From an uncultured Clostridium sp. (GTDB lineage: Bacteria; Cyanobacteriota; Vampirovibrionia; Gastranaerophilales; Gastranaerophilaceae): 17,427 nucleotides of DNA. Position 1 is the stretch's first letter. Each line of letters opens with the position of its first letter. Shown here piece after piece: positions 5,967-14,030 of this stretch. Location: positions 1-17,427 of the forward strand of contig CAUDIU010000035.1 in assembly GCA_958449715.1 (NCBI GenBank), given 5' to 3'. The notes below the pieces were generated by a model. It worked only from the letters and a program-made list of their open reading frames with translations. It ran no database searches and was not told the DNA's origin. Both the position numbers and the translations under genes were made by a program.

Positions 5967-7127
5967 ATGAATAATTTTGAATTATTTTGTCCTACAAGAG
6001 TTGTGTTTGGAAAAGGCTCGATTGCAAAACTTCCGCAATTAATTGATAAATCTAAGAAAATATTAATTACTTACGGTGGTGGCTCTATTAAAAAGAATGG
6101 AGTTTATGATCAGGTCAAAAAAGCATTGGAAGGATATAATGTTTTAGAATTTGGTGGAATTGAGCCAAATCCTAAGTACGAAACATTAATGAAAGCTGTT
6201 GAAATTGTAAAAAAAGAAGGTGTTGATTTTCTTTTAGCTGTTGGTGGCGGATCAACATTAGATGGTACAAAATTTATTGCTGCCGCTTCAAAATATTTTG
6301 GAGAAAAAGACGCTTATGACTACTTTATGGTAGAACAAAATCCTGTAACAGATGCATTACCATTGGCTGATGTAATTACATTACCGGCAACAGGTTCTGA
6401 GATGAATAACGGAGCTGTTATATCAAGAATTTCAACAGATGAAAAATTAGCTTTTCAGTGGGAACCGCTATATCCTAAATTTTCAATTATTGATCCGCAA
6501 GTTACATTCAGCTTGCCTCAAAAACAAACTATAAATGGCATTGTAGATACATTTGTACATGTTATGGAACAATACTGTACTTATGATGTAAATTCTCCGC
6601 TTCAAGATGATTGGGCATTAGGAATTTTAAGAACTCTTATTAAAGAAGCTCCAAAAGTATTAGCGGATCCAAATGATTATGATGCAAGAGCTAATATTTT
6701 TTGGTGTGCAACTTGCGGTCTAAATTATTGGATTGCTCAAGGTGTACCTCAAGATTGGGCTACACATATGATAGGACATGAATTAACAGCATTTTATGGT
6801 ATTGACCATGGTCAAAGTTTAGCAATTATTGAACCAAGACTTTTAAGAAATCAAAAGGTTAGCAAATCAAAGAAATTAGCAAAACTCGCAAGAGAAGTCT
6901 TTGGTATTAATGAACCCGTTGACCTGAAAGCTGCTGATATTGTTATTGATCATATTGAAGCTTTCTTTAATTCATTAGGTATGAAAACTAAATTAGCTGA
7001 TTATGATATTAATTCAGAAGAAGCTGCAGAAAAAATAAGAGATAGATTTGCAAAACGAGGAGTTGTGCTTGGTGAAAAAGGTGCAATAAACTCAGATGTT
7101 GCATATGATATTGTAAAAGCTTCATAG
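5967..7127 (+). CDS. yqhD: NAD(P)H-dependent iron-type alcohol/aldehyde dehydrogenase, YqhD family
   Basis: 386 residues. It reduces aldehydes to alcohols in the cytosol; E. coli YqhD is NADPH-dependent and detoxifies reactive aldehydes. Near-identical landmarks to YqhD: start MNNFELFCPTRVVFGKG, ITYGGGSIKK (34-43), nucleotide motif GGGSTLDGTKF (93-103), LPATGSE (139-145) and QGVPQDWATHMIGHELTA (258-275). All four metal ligands are present at the same numbers as in YqhD: D194, H198, H267 and H281. GGGS at 38-41, as in YqhD, favours NADPH but does not prove it. The start is ATG 5967, 7 bases from AAAGGAG; TTG at 5961 is too close. Single-gene unit ending in a strong terminator. Confidence 0.93.
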   Translation: MNNFELFCPTRVVFGKGSIAKLPQLIDKSKKILITYGGGSIKKNGVYDQVKKALEGYNVLEFGGIEPNPKYETLMKAVEIVKKEGVDFLLAVGGGSTLDGTKFIAAASKYFGEKDAYDYFMVEQNPVTDALPLADVITLPATGSEMNNGAVISRISTDEKLAFQWEPLYPKFSIIDPQVTFSLPQKQTINGIVDTFVHVMEQYCTYDVNSPLQDDWALGILRTLIKEAPKVLADPNDYDARANIFWCATCGLNYWIAQGVPQDWATHMIGHELTAFYGIDHGQSLAIIEPRLLRNQKVSKSKKLAKLAREVFGINEPVDLKAADIVIDHIEAFFNSLGMKTKLADYDINSEEAAEKIRDRFAKRGVVLGEKGAINSDVAYDIVKAS

Positions 7128-7151
7128 AATAAAAAAGAATAATTTAAAACT

Positions 7152-7190
7152 TAGAGAAAAAGCAGGGCTAACTGCCCTGCTTTTTCTCTA
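7152..7190. terminator. Long hairpin terminator of yqhD
   Basis: A perfect 17-bp inverted repeat (7152-7168 and 7174-7190) with loop TAACT. The core is GCAGGGC/GCCCTGC, and the T-tract is contained in the right arm (TTTTTCTCT). It is symmetrical enough to act on both strands. Confidence 0.85.
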
Positions 7191-7194
7191 TTAC

Positions 7195-7222
7195 TTGCAC
7201 AAATTCTTTTTTGCGGTATGAT
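7195..7222 (+). promoter_or_regulatory. Promoter of tig
   Basis: TTGCAC (7195-7200), 16 bases, TATGAT (7217-7222). The predicted start is near 7229. AAAGGA at 7248-7253 lies 7 bases before the ATG. Confidence 0.55.
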
Positions 7223-7260
7223 TAATTCACATGTATTAATTAATTATAAAGGATTTAGAA

Positions 7261-8553
7261 ATGAAAGTTACATTAGAAAAAGAAAAAGAAAATGTTGTAA
7301 AATTAGATATTACAATTCCAGCAAAAGATGCTACAGAAGCTTATAACAAAGCTGTTCAAAGAATTTCTCAATATGTAAATATTGATGGTTTTAGAAAAGG
7401 AAAAGCTCCTCGAGCAGTAGTAGAAAGACATGTTGGAACTGAAAGAATTAAACAAGAAGCTATTGAAAGTTTGATGCCAAAAGCTATTAATCAAGCTGTT
7501 GTTGATAATAATTTAGATATTATTGCTCAACCATATATTACAAATTACAATTTTAATATTGGTGAAGATTTAACAGTTACTGCTAAAGCTGAATTAAGAC
7601 CGGAAGTTACTTTAGGTCAATACAAAGATTTAACTTTAGAAATTAAAGATTCTCCAATTGAAGCAGATGCTATGCAAAAATCAATAGATAATCTTTTAAA
7701 TCAACACAGCACTCAAGAAACTGTAATTGATAGACCTACAAAAGATACTGATATCGCAGTAATTGATTTTGATGGTTACGCTAATGGTGAAAAAATTCAA
7801 GGTGGCGAAGCTAAAAATTATCCGCTAGATTTAGCTCATTCAAACTTCATTCCTGGATTTGCAGAACAACTTGTTGGTAAAAATCTAAATGATGAGTTTG
7901 AAATCAAGGTAACTTTCCCAGAAAATTACCACGATGAAAAATTGAAAGGTCAACCTGCAACTTTCAAAATTAAAATTAATGAAATCAAAGAAAAGAAATT
8001 ACCAGAATTAAATGATGAATTTGCTCAAAAAGTTGGACCTTTTAAAACAGTTGATGAATTAAAAGCTGATATTCAAAAATATTTAGAATCTCAAAGAGAA
8101 AGAACTAACAAACAAAATTCTGAAAATGAAGTATTTAAAACAGTAATTGAGTCTGCAAAAGTAGAAATTCCTCAATCTATGATTGATAGAGAAGCTAATT
8201 CTCTAAGAGAAGAATATAAACAAAGATTAGCTGCTCAAGGTATTAATTGGGAAGCTCTTGTAAAATCTCAAGGGGAAGATCAATTATTGAAAAATTTAAA
8301 TGATGATGCATTGGTAAGAATTAAAAATTCTCTAGTAATTGATAAAATTGCTAAAGAAGAAAATATTAAATTAGAACAAAAAGATATTGAAACTAAGTTT
8401 GCTCAATTGGGTGCAGCTTATGGTTTGAAACCTCAAGATTTAATTAAACAAATTGGTCAAAATCCTGAAGTTCTTGCTTCTATTTCTCAACAAGCAATGA
8501 ATGATAAGGTTAGAGATTTCTTAATGGAAAATAACAAAGTAGAAATCAAATAG
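7261..8553 (+). CDS. tig: Trigger factor, ribosome-associated chaperone and prolyl isomerase
   Basis: 430 residues, the usual length. Trigger factor binds ribosomal protein L23 at the exit tunnel and shields nascent chains. The N-terminal ribosome-binding domain (about 1-115) holds the signature GFRKGKAP (43-50). The FKBP-type isomerase domain (about 150-240) includes DFDGYANGE, FIPGFAEQLVG and TFPENYH. The C-terminal helical arms fill the rest (about 250-430). It has its own promoter and a terminator before clpP, yet sits in the classic tig-clpP-clpX order. Start supported by AAAGGA with a 7-base spacing. Confidence 0.97.
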   Translation: MKVTLEKEKENVVKLDITIPAKDATEAYNKAVQRISQYVNIDGFRKGKAPRAVVERHVGTERIKQEAIESLMPKAINQAVVDNNLDIIAQPYITNYNFNIGEDLTVTAKAELRPEVTLGQYKDLTLEIKDSPIEADAMQKSIDNLLNQHSTQETVIDRPTKDTDIAVIDFDGYANGEKIQGGEAKNYPLDLAHSNFIPGFAEQLVGKNLNDEFEIKVTFPENYHDEKLKGQPATFKIKINEIKEKKLPELNDEFAQKVGPFKTVDELKADIQKYLESQRERTNKQNSENEVFKTVIESAKVEIPQSMIDREANSLREEYKQRLAAQGINWEALVKSQGEDQLLKNLNDDALVRIKNSLVIDKIAKEENIKLEQKDIETKFAQLGAAYGLKPQDLIKQIGQNPEVLASISQQAMNDKVRDFLMENNKVEIK

Positions 8554-8570
8554 TTAATCAAAAATAATAT

Positions 8571-8600
8571 ATGTGCCGTATTTACAACGGCACATTTTTG
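8571..8600 (+). terminator. Terminator of tig
   Basis: ATGTGCCGT (8571-8579) pairs with ACGGCACAT (8587-8595), loop of 7, then T5. An outer 11-bp repeat, TTAATCAAAAA (8554-8564) and TTTTTGATTAA (8595-8605), could extend the stem past a 6-base bulge. The right end overlaps the -35 of clpP. Confidence 0.85.
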
Positions 8601-8626
8601 ATTAATATTAAGTAGAGTTATATAAT
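8598..8626 (+). promoter_or_regulatory. Promoter of clpP
   Basis: TTGATT (8598-8603), 17 bases and a perfect TATAAT (8621-8626). The predicted start is near 8633, leaving a leader of about 80 bases before clpP. The -35 falls in the right arm of the tig terminator hairpin. Confidence 0.65.
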
Positions 8627-8646
8627 TTAATTAGTAAAAAAGTTGT

Positions 8647-8703
8647 AGAGGAGTAACAGACCTCTTATTATTATAAAAGTCGATTGGTAGTCGGCGGAAA
8701 GGG
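8647..8703 (+). promoter_or_regulatory. clpP leader: small hairpin and ribosome binding site
   Basis: AGAGG (8647-8651) pairs with CCTCT (8661-8665) in the predicted leader. The ribosome binding site is GGAAAGGGTAAAA, with AAAGGG at 8698-8703, 8 bases before the ATG. The same GAAAGGGTAAAA string precedes clpX. Confidence 0.45.
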
Positions 8704-8711
8704 TAAAAAAA

Positions 8712-9302
8712 ATGAGCTTTGTACCGGTAGTAATTGAACAATCAAGCAGAGGCGAACGTTCTTTTGATATATTTTCAAGATTATTAAGAGAAAGAATTAT
8801 TTTCTTAGGAACTCCTATTGACGATATGGTAGCAAATTTGGTTGTTGCTCAATTATTGTTATTGGATAGCGAAAATCCAGAAAAAGATATTATGCTATAT
8901 ATTAACAGCCCTGGTGGATCTGTAACTGCAGGTTTCGCTATTTATGACACTATGCAGCATATTAGAGCTGATGTATCTACTATTTGTTTAGGTCAAGCAG
9001 CTTCTATGGGTGCATTCCTTCTATCTTCAGGTGCTAAAGGTAAGAGAATGGCATTACCTCATTCTCGTGTATTAATTCACCAACCTTTAGGTGGAGCTCA
9101 AGGTCAAGCTACTGATATCGAAATTCAAGCAGCTGAAATTATTAGAATTAAAAAATCATTAAATGAAATTTTAGCTTCTAATACAGGTCAGTCAATTAAG
9201 AAAATTGAAAAAGATACTGATCGTGATTATATCATGACTCCTGCTGAAGCTCTTGAATATGGTATGATCGATAAAGTTGTTACTCGTGACGCTTTGAAAT
9301 AA
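8712..9302 (+). CDS. clpP: ATP-dependent Clp protease proteolytic subunit
   Basis: 196 residues, normal. ClpP forms the double heptamer chamber that degrades proteins fed by ClpX or other Clp ATPases. The catalytic triad is visible: Ser98 in GQAASMGAF, His123 in RVLIHQP and Asp172 in DTDRDYIMT. The oxyanion-strand motif INSPGGSV (64-71) and substrate-contacting PLGGAQGQATDI (125-136) are intact. Very short N terminus before the axial loop, so little or no propeptide. It has its own promoter; no terminator separates it from clpX 60 bases downstream, so the two are probably co-transcribed. Confidence 0.97.
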   Translation: MSFVPVVIEQSSRGERSFDIFSRLLRERIIFLGTPIDDMVANLVVAQLLLLDSENPEKDIMLYINSPGGSVTAGFAIYDTMQHIRADVSTICLGQAASMGAFLLSSGAKGKRMALPHSRVLIHQPLGGAQGQATDIEIQAAEIIRIKKSLNEILASNTGQSIKKIEKDTDRDYIMTPAEALEYGMIDKVVTRDALK

Positions 9303-9328
9303 TAAAAATATAAGTTTGTAATATTAAG

Positions 9329-9353
9329 TCTGTCTTTAAATAGACAGAAAGGG
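9329..9353 (+). promoter_or_regulatory. clpP-clpX intergenic hairpin and clpX ribosome binding site
   Basis: TCTGTCT (9329-9335) pairs perfectly with AGACAGA (9342-9348), loop TTAAAT. There is no T-tract, so it is not a terminator. The last base of the stem is the first base of the ribosome binding site AAAGGG (9348-9353), 9 bases before the clpX ATG. It could protect the mRNA end after processing or tune clpX translation. Confidence 0.55.
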
Positions 9354-9362
9354 TAAAATAAA

Positions 9363-10667
9363 ATGCCAAAACATGATGATAGCAGATTAAAATGTTCATT
9401 TTGCGGAAAATCTCAGGATCAAGTAAAAAAATTGATTGCTGGTCCTGAAGTATATATTTGTGATGAATGTGTTGATTTGTGTAATCAAATTCTTGATGAA
9501 GAATTTTTTGAAAATAAAGATAAAGAAGGTACAGAGTCTGACAAATCAGCAGAAGAAAAACCTATTCCAAAACCTCATGAAATTAAGGCTTATCTTGATG
9601 AATATATTGTTGGTCAAGATGACGCTAAAAAGGTTTTGTCAGTAGCTGTTTATAACCACTATAAACGTTTAAAACATAATAAAGAAGCTGATTTGAAAGA
9701 AAATGTAGAAATTCAAAAATCAAATATTCTTTTAGTTGGTCCTACAGGTTCTGGTAAAACACTTTTAGCTCAAACTTTAGCTAAAATGTTAGATGTTCCT
9801 TTTGCGGTTGCAGATGCGACTACATTGACAGAAGCTGGTTACGTAGGTGATGACGTTGAGAATATTTTATTACGTCTTTATCAAAATGCTGAATTTGATT
9901 CTTCAAAAGCAGAACGCGGAATTATTTATATAGATGAAATTGATAAAATTTCAAGAAAATCTGAAAATACATCAATTACACGTGATGTATCAGGTGAAGG
10001 TGTACAACAAGCATTGTTAAAAATGATTGAAGGTACAGTTGCTCATGTTCCTCCTCAAGGAGGAAGAAAGCATCCTCATCAAGAATTTATTGAAATTGAT
10101 ACAAGTAACATCTTATTTATAGTTGGTGGTGCTTTTGTTGGCTTAGAAAAAATTGTTGAACGTAGAGCTGGAGAAGGTACATCTGTTGGTTTCGGAGCTA
10201 AAGCTCCTATGACTCAAGCAGAAAAAGATGCAGCTGCTGTTCGCATGTTGAAAAAATTACAGCCTGAAGACTTGTTAAAATTTGGTTTAATACCTGAATT
10301 TATCGGTCGTGTTCCAATTTATGCAGTTCTAGATGAATTAAATGAAAAAACATTAAAAATGATTTTGACAGAACCTAAAAATGCTGTTTTAAAACAGTAT
10401 AAATGCTTATTGGAAATGGATGGTGTTGATTTAGAATTTGAGCCAGAGGCTATCGATTTAATTGCTCAGGAAGCTATTAAACGCAAAACTGGAGCAAGAG
10501 CATTAAGATCTATTGTAGAAGAGATAATGCTTGATGTTATGTATGATGTTCCTACTAAAAAGGATATGACAAAATTCACGGTTACTGCTGATATGGTAAG
10601 GAACAGAAAAAATGCAGAGGTTGTTAAATTACCAACTTCCTCAAAGGAAAAAGAAATAACAGCATAA
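9363..10667 (+). CDS. clpX: ATP-dependent Clp protease ATPase subunit ClpX
   Basis: 434 residues. Hexameric AAA+ unfoldase that feeds ClpP. The N-terminal zinc-binding domain has Cys11, Cys14, Cys33 and Cys36. An acidic, Lys/Glu-rich linker (about 48-68) leads to the AAA+ core: Walker A GPTGSGKT (126-133), pore-1 loop GYVG (159-162), Walker B IIYIDE (187-192) and the RKH loop (235-237). The ClpP-docking loop reads VGF (275-277) where IGF is usual, a mild substitution. LIPEFIGRVP carries the sensor/arginine-finger region. Preceded by clpP and followed by a strong terminator. Confidence 0.97.
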   Translation: MPKHDDSRLKCSFCGKSQDQVKKLIAGPEVYICDECVDLCNQILDEEFFENKDKEGTESDKSAEEKPIPKPHEIKAYLDEYIVGQDDAKKVLSVAVYNHYKRLKHNKEADLKENVEIQKSNILLVGPTGSGKTLLAQTLAKMLDVPFAVADATTLTEAGYVGDDVENILLRLYQNAEFDSSKAERGIIYIDEIDKISRKSENTSITRDVSGEGVQQALLKMIEGTVAHVPPQGGRKHPHQEFIEIDTSNILFIVGGAFVGLEKIVERRAGEGTSVGFGAKAPMTQAEKDAAAVRMLKKLQPEDLLKFGLIPEFIGRVPIYAVLDELNEKTLKMILTEPKNAVLKQYKCLLEMDGVDLEFEPEAIDLIAQEAIKRKTGARALRSIVEEIMLDVMYDVPTKKDMTKFTVTADMVRNRKNAEVVKLPTSSKEKEITA

Positions 10668-10669
10668 AG

Positions 10670-10692
10670 GCGGGATTTAATCCCGCTTTTTT
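10670..10692 (+). terminator. Terminator of clpP-clpX
   Basis: GCGGGAT (10670-10676) pairs with ATCCCGC (10680-10686) across a 3-base loop, followed by six T. It starts two bases after the clpX stop. Confidence 0.9.
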
Positions 10693-10708
10693 ATTGTCGT
10701 TTGTTGAA

Positions 10709-10738
10709 TTGACATGAAACTTAATATATTTGTAAATT
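10709..10738 (+). promoter_or_regulatory. Putative promoter of polA
   Basis: A consensus TTGACA at 10709-10714 is clear. The best -10 is TAAATT (10733-10738) at an 18-base spacing, a weak match. No Shine-Dalgarno sequence precedes the polA ATG at 10765. A minimal ATG-AAA-AAA-TAG frame at 10749-10760 ends four bases before it. Confidence 0.4.
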
Positions 10739-10764
10739 ACTCGTATTTATGAAAAAATAGATAT

Positions 10765-13620
10765 ATGAATGATAGCAAAACACTTATTTTAATTGATGGT
10801 CATGCGTTAGCTTTTAGGCAATATTACGCATTAGAGAGAACTAATATGAGAACATCTGATGGTGTTCCTACTTGGGCTGTTTATGGCTTTTTTAAAGCGA
10901 TTTTTGATTTACTAAAAAATGAAAATTTGAATCCAGATGCAATAGCAGTTGCTTTTGATGTAAGTCATAAAACTTTTAGAACTGAGACTTATTCTGATTA
11001 TAAGTGTAATCGTTCAGCGATGCCTGATTCTATGCAGGCGCAAATGGGACTGATTTATGAAGGATTAAGAGCTTTTAATATTCCTATTTATACAAAAGAA
11101 GGTTTTGAAGCTGATGATGTAATTGGTACTATTTCAAAAAAAGCATGTGAGTTAGGACATAAAGTTCTGATTTTAACAGGTGACCAAGATGCTTTTCAGC
11201 TTGTTGACAAAGACGGTTGTGTAAAAGTTATTTTGCCTACAAAAGGTGAACTTGTTGAATATAATTGGGATAAGATTTTTGATAAATTAGGTGTTTATCC
11301 AAATCAGGTTATTGACTATAAAGGTCTGCGTGGTGATGTATCTGATTGTATACCAGGAGTTAAAGGTATTGGAGAAAAGACGGCTCAAAAACTATTAGCC
11401 AGATATGGTACTTTAGATGCTATTTTAAATGATTGCGAGAATATTCCAGAAAAAGCTGTTAGAGAAAAAATTTGTTCAGGTATTGAACAGGCTAAGATGA
11501 GTCAATATCTTGCAACTATCGTAAGAGATCTTGATGTTAATTTTGATTTTGACAGTGCAAAAATTAATCTTCCAGATGTGTCAGTTGTTACTGAATTTTT
11601 GAAGAAAATGCAGTTTTATACATTTATCAAAAACATAAATGAAATTTTATATTCTTTTGATAAAATAGAAAGAACTGCTCCTGTTGCACCTGATGCTAAT
11701 TCTTCGGATTCAATGCAGTTAGGATTCTTCGCTGAAGCTGTAAATGAAGAAATTAATAAAGAATTCAAATGTGAGTTTGATAAAAAATTAATTACTGATT
11801 CCAGAGATTTTTCTGATATGTTAAATGAGTTAAGAAGTCAGTCTTTAATTGCTTTCAATATTTATGCTGATGTAAAAAATGCAGTTGATTCAAAAGTTAT
11901 AGGATTTGCTTTTGCTTATAATAAAGATATTGCAGCTGATAAACATATTACTTTTAATGATTCTGGTTTTATTACAAAGACTTTTTATATTCCAATAAGC
12001 CATTCAAATATTGCAAATCAATTGCGATTAGAAGATGTGATTAATGATTTGAAATCAATATTTGAAAATGAAACAATTCATAAGACAACTTACAATGCTA
12101 AAAATGCATATAATATTTTAAGAAATTTAGGGATTTTATCAAAATCTATTATTTTTGATATTGCCCTTGCAAGTTATGTAAAAGATCCTCAAAGAAATCA
12201 TGAATTAGATGTTCAATCAATGGAACACTTAAATCATGCAATCACGCCTTTTGCTCCATTTGAGAAGAATAAGAAAAAACAAATTTCTTTTTCTGATGCT
12301 CCGGTTGAGAGTATATTGAATTATTCTTCAGATGAGTCTTTTACAATATTAGAATTAACTAAATATTGGATAAATAATCTTGATAAAAAAGAGTTAGAAT
12401 TAACTTATGATATAGAAGTTCCTTTGACTTTTGTGCTTGCAGATATGGAATACACTGGTGTTTCAGTTGATGAAAATTATCTACGCAAACTTACTATTTC
12501 TATGAATAATAAGTTGTCAAAAATAGAAGGTCGAATTTATGAGATTGCTGGCGAAATATTTAATATAAATTCTCCAAGACAAGTTGGTGAAGTTCTATTT
12601 GAAAAATTAGGTCTTAAAGCAAAGAAAAAGCGTGGTAAGGCTAATTATTCGACCAATGCAGCTGTGTTAGAAGAATTGGCTGAAGAATATGAAATCGCAC
12701 AGTTAATTTTGGATTATCGCAAGTTTGCAAAGTTGAAATCAACTTATACAGAGGCGTTACCTGCTTTGATTGATAGAAAAGATAATAGAATTCACACAAC
12801 TTATAATCAGACTGTGACTGCTACAGGTCGATTATCTTCTTCTAATCCTAATCTGCAAAATATTCCTATTCGAACAGAAGAAGGTAATAAAATTAGAAAT
12901 GCTTTTGTATCTGGTGATAAAGAGAATGGTTTGATATTATCAGCTGATTATTCTCAAATAGAATTGCGATTATTAGCTCATATTACTCAAGATAAACATC
13001 TTTTAGAAGCATTTAATAGTGGTGTTGATGTCCATACGCTGACAGCTTCTAAAGTTTTTGATGTCCCAGTTGAAGCTGTGACTAAAGAAATGCGTTATAA
13101 GTCAAAAGCTGTAAATTTTGGGATTATTTATGGACAAAGTAAGTATGGGCTTGCAAAATCTTTAGGTATTTCTAATGCTGATGCAGAAACTTTTATTGAA
13201 AAATATTTCGCAACCTATCCTAGAGTTAAAGCTTATATGGAAGGTACTGTGCTTGAAGCGGAAGAAAAAGGCTTTGTTGAAACTATTTTTGGAAGAAAGC
13301 GTTATCTTGCAACAGAATTATCAAGCTCTAATGGTATGATTAGAGAGTTTGCAAAAAGAGCAGCAATTAATCAGCCAATACAAGGTACAGCGGCTGATTT
13401 AATGAAAATTGCTATGATTGATTTTTCTAAAAAGTTAAAAGAAAATAATCTTAAGTCTAAAATGATTATGCAAGTTCACGATGAACTTGTGGTTGAGGTT
13501 GTGAAATCAGAACTTGATATTGTGACTAATCTTGTAAAAGAAGCGATGGAGCTTCAACAGCCTTTATCCGTCCCTTTAATTGTAGATGTAAATGTAGGTG
13601 AATCATGGAAAGAGTTATAA
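10765..13620 (+). CDS. polA: DNA polymerase I (with degenerate 3'-5' exonuclease domain)
   Basis: 951 residues. Used for Okazaki fragment processing and repair synthesis. The 5' nuclease domain (about 1-300) has LIDGHALAFR, FEADDVIGT (114-122), TGDQDAFQLV and the helix-hairpin-helix PGVKGIGEKTA (197-207). The polymerase domain (about 545-951) is complete: motif A DYSQIELR with D728, motif B R777 to Y789 (KAVNFGIIYG), motif C VHDE with D906. The middle domain (about 340-540) keeps the proofreading fold but not its metal ligands: Exo I shows N365 and Y367 in place of D and E, Exo II has A448 for D, and Exo III keeps Y520 but has E524 for D. It should therefore lack proofreading, as in Taq and Bst polymerases. 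The start matches the family N terminus. Confidence 0.96.
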   Translation: MNDSKTLILIDGHALAFRQYYALERTNMRTSDGVPTWAVYGFFKAIFDLLKNENLNPDAIAVAFDVSHKTFRTETYSDYKCNRSAMPDSMQAQMGLIYEGLRAFNIPIYTKEGFEADDVIGTISKKACELGHKVLILTGDQDAFQLVDKDGCVKVILPTKGELVEYNWDKIFDKLGVYPNQVIDYKGLRGDVSDCIPGVKGIGEKTAQKLLARYGTLDAILNDCENIPEKAVREKICSGIEQAKMSQYLATIVRDLDVNFDFDSAKINLPDVSVVTEFLKKMQFYTFIKNINEILYSFDKIERTAPVAPDANSSDSMQLGFFAEAVNEEINKEFKCEFDKKLITDSRDFSDMLNELRSQSLIAFNIYADVKNAVDSKVIGFAFAYNKDIAADKHITFNDSGFITKTFYIPISHSNIANQLRLEDVINDLKSIFENETIHKTTYNAKNAYNILRNLGILSKSIIFDIALASYVKDPQRNHELDVQSMEHLNHAITPFAPFEKNKKKQISFSDAPVESILNYSSDESFTILELTKYWINNLDKKELELTYDIEVPLTFVLADMEYTGVSVDENYLRKLTISMNNKLSKIEGRIYEIAGEIFNINSPRQVGEVLFEKLGLKAKKKRGKANYSTNAAVLEELAEEYEIAQLILDYRKFAKLKSTYTEALPALIDRKDNRIHTTYNQTVTATGRLSSSNPNLQNIPIRTEEGNKIRNAFVSGDKENGLILSADYSQIELRLLAHITQDKHLLEAFNSGVDVHTLTASKVFDVPVEAVTKEMRYKSKAVNFGIIYGQSKYGLAKSLGISNADAETFIEKYFATYPRVKAYMEGTVLEAEEKGFVETIFGRKRYLATELSSSNGMIREFAKRAAINQPIQGTAADLMKIAMIDFSKKLKENNLKSKMIMQVHDELVVEVVKSELDIVTNLVKEAMELQQPLSVPLIVDVNVGESWKEL

Positions 13621-14030
13621 AATATATATTGTTAGTTATAAGTTTTGTCTTTATTTTTTCAGCTTTCCCCGTAAAGGCTGAAGATGGAATGCCTTTGAGT
13701 ACACTTATTACTCCTCAGAATGTTAATTTTAATACTTGTACCAGAACTTATATTCTGCCAGCAGATAAATTATTTTATATGGCTATTGCAAGTGCAAATG
13801 CTAATAGATTTGAAATTGACGAAATTCAATCTAAGACAGGATATATTTTATTTACAGCTGTAAATAAACAATATCTTGCAAGTATTGTAGAGGTTGATTC
13901 TACTCATTCAATGTTGAAAATTACTCCTACTAATAATAATTACTTTTTTCCACCTGGAGTAGTTTTGAATTTCTTCAAATATATTGATTTATATGGAGCA
14001 ACTCCTGTAGCTGCTTTGCCTAAAGTATAA
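13605..14030 (+). CDS. Small secreted protein of unknown function
   Basis: 141 residues; I do not recognise the family. The N terminus is a clear signal peptide: R3 and K6, a hydrophobic run at 7-21, cleavage probably after VKA (23-25). The mature part of about 116 residues has no cysteine pair, membrane segment or metal motif; it reads as alternating beta strands and polar turns (GYILFTAVNKQYLASIVEV about 84-102). A single Cys (in FNTCTRTYI) follows the signal region. It overlaps the end of polA by 16 bp in another frame, with AGGTG at 13596-13600 inside polA, so it is probably translated from the polA mRNA. Its stop abuts the stop of convergent tlyA with no gap and no terminator. The signal peptide and codon use like the neighbours support a real gene. 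Confidence 0.75.
   Translation: MERVIKYILLVISFVFIFSAFPVKAEDGMPLSTLITPQNVNFNTCTRTYILPADKLFYMAIASANANRFEIDEIQSKTGYILFTAVNKQYLASIVEVDSTHSMLKITPTNNNYFFPPGVVLNFFKYIDLYGATPVAALPKV

Noticed and set aside
7303..7494. 63-residue minus-strand reading frame in tig
   Set aside because: Antisense to the conserved N-terminal domain of trigger factor and rich in Ser/Phe/Asn/Cys runs, as expected from reversed AT-rich codons.
8554..8605. Riboswitch or attenuator between tig and clpP
   Set aside because: The structure is one nested hairpin ending in a T-tract just after tig; no conserved aptamer core is visible.
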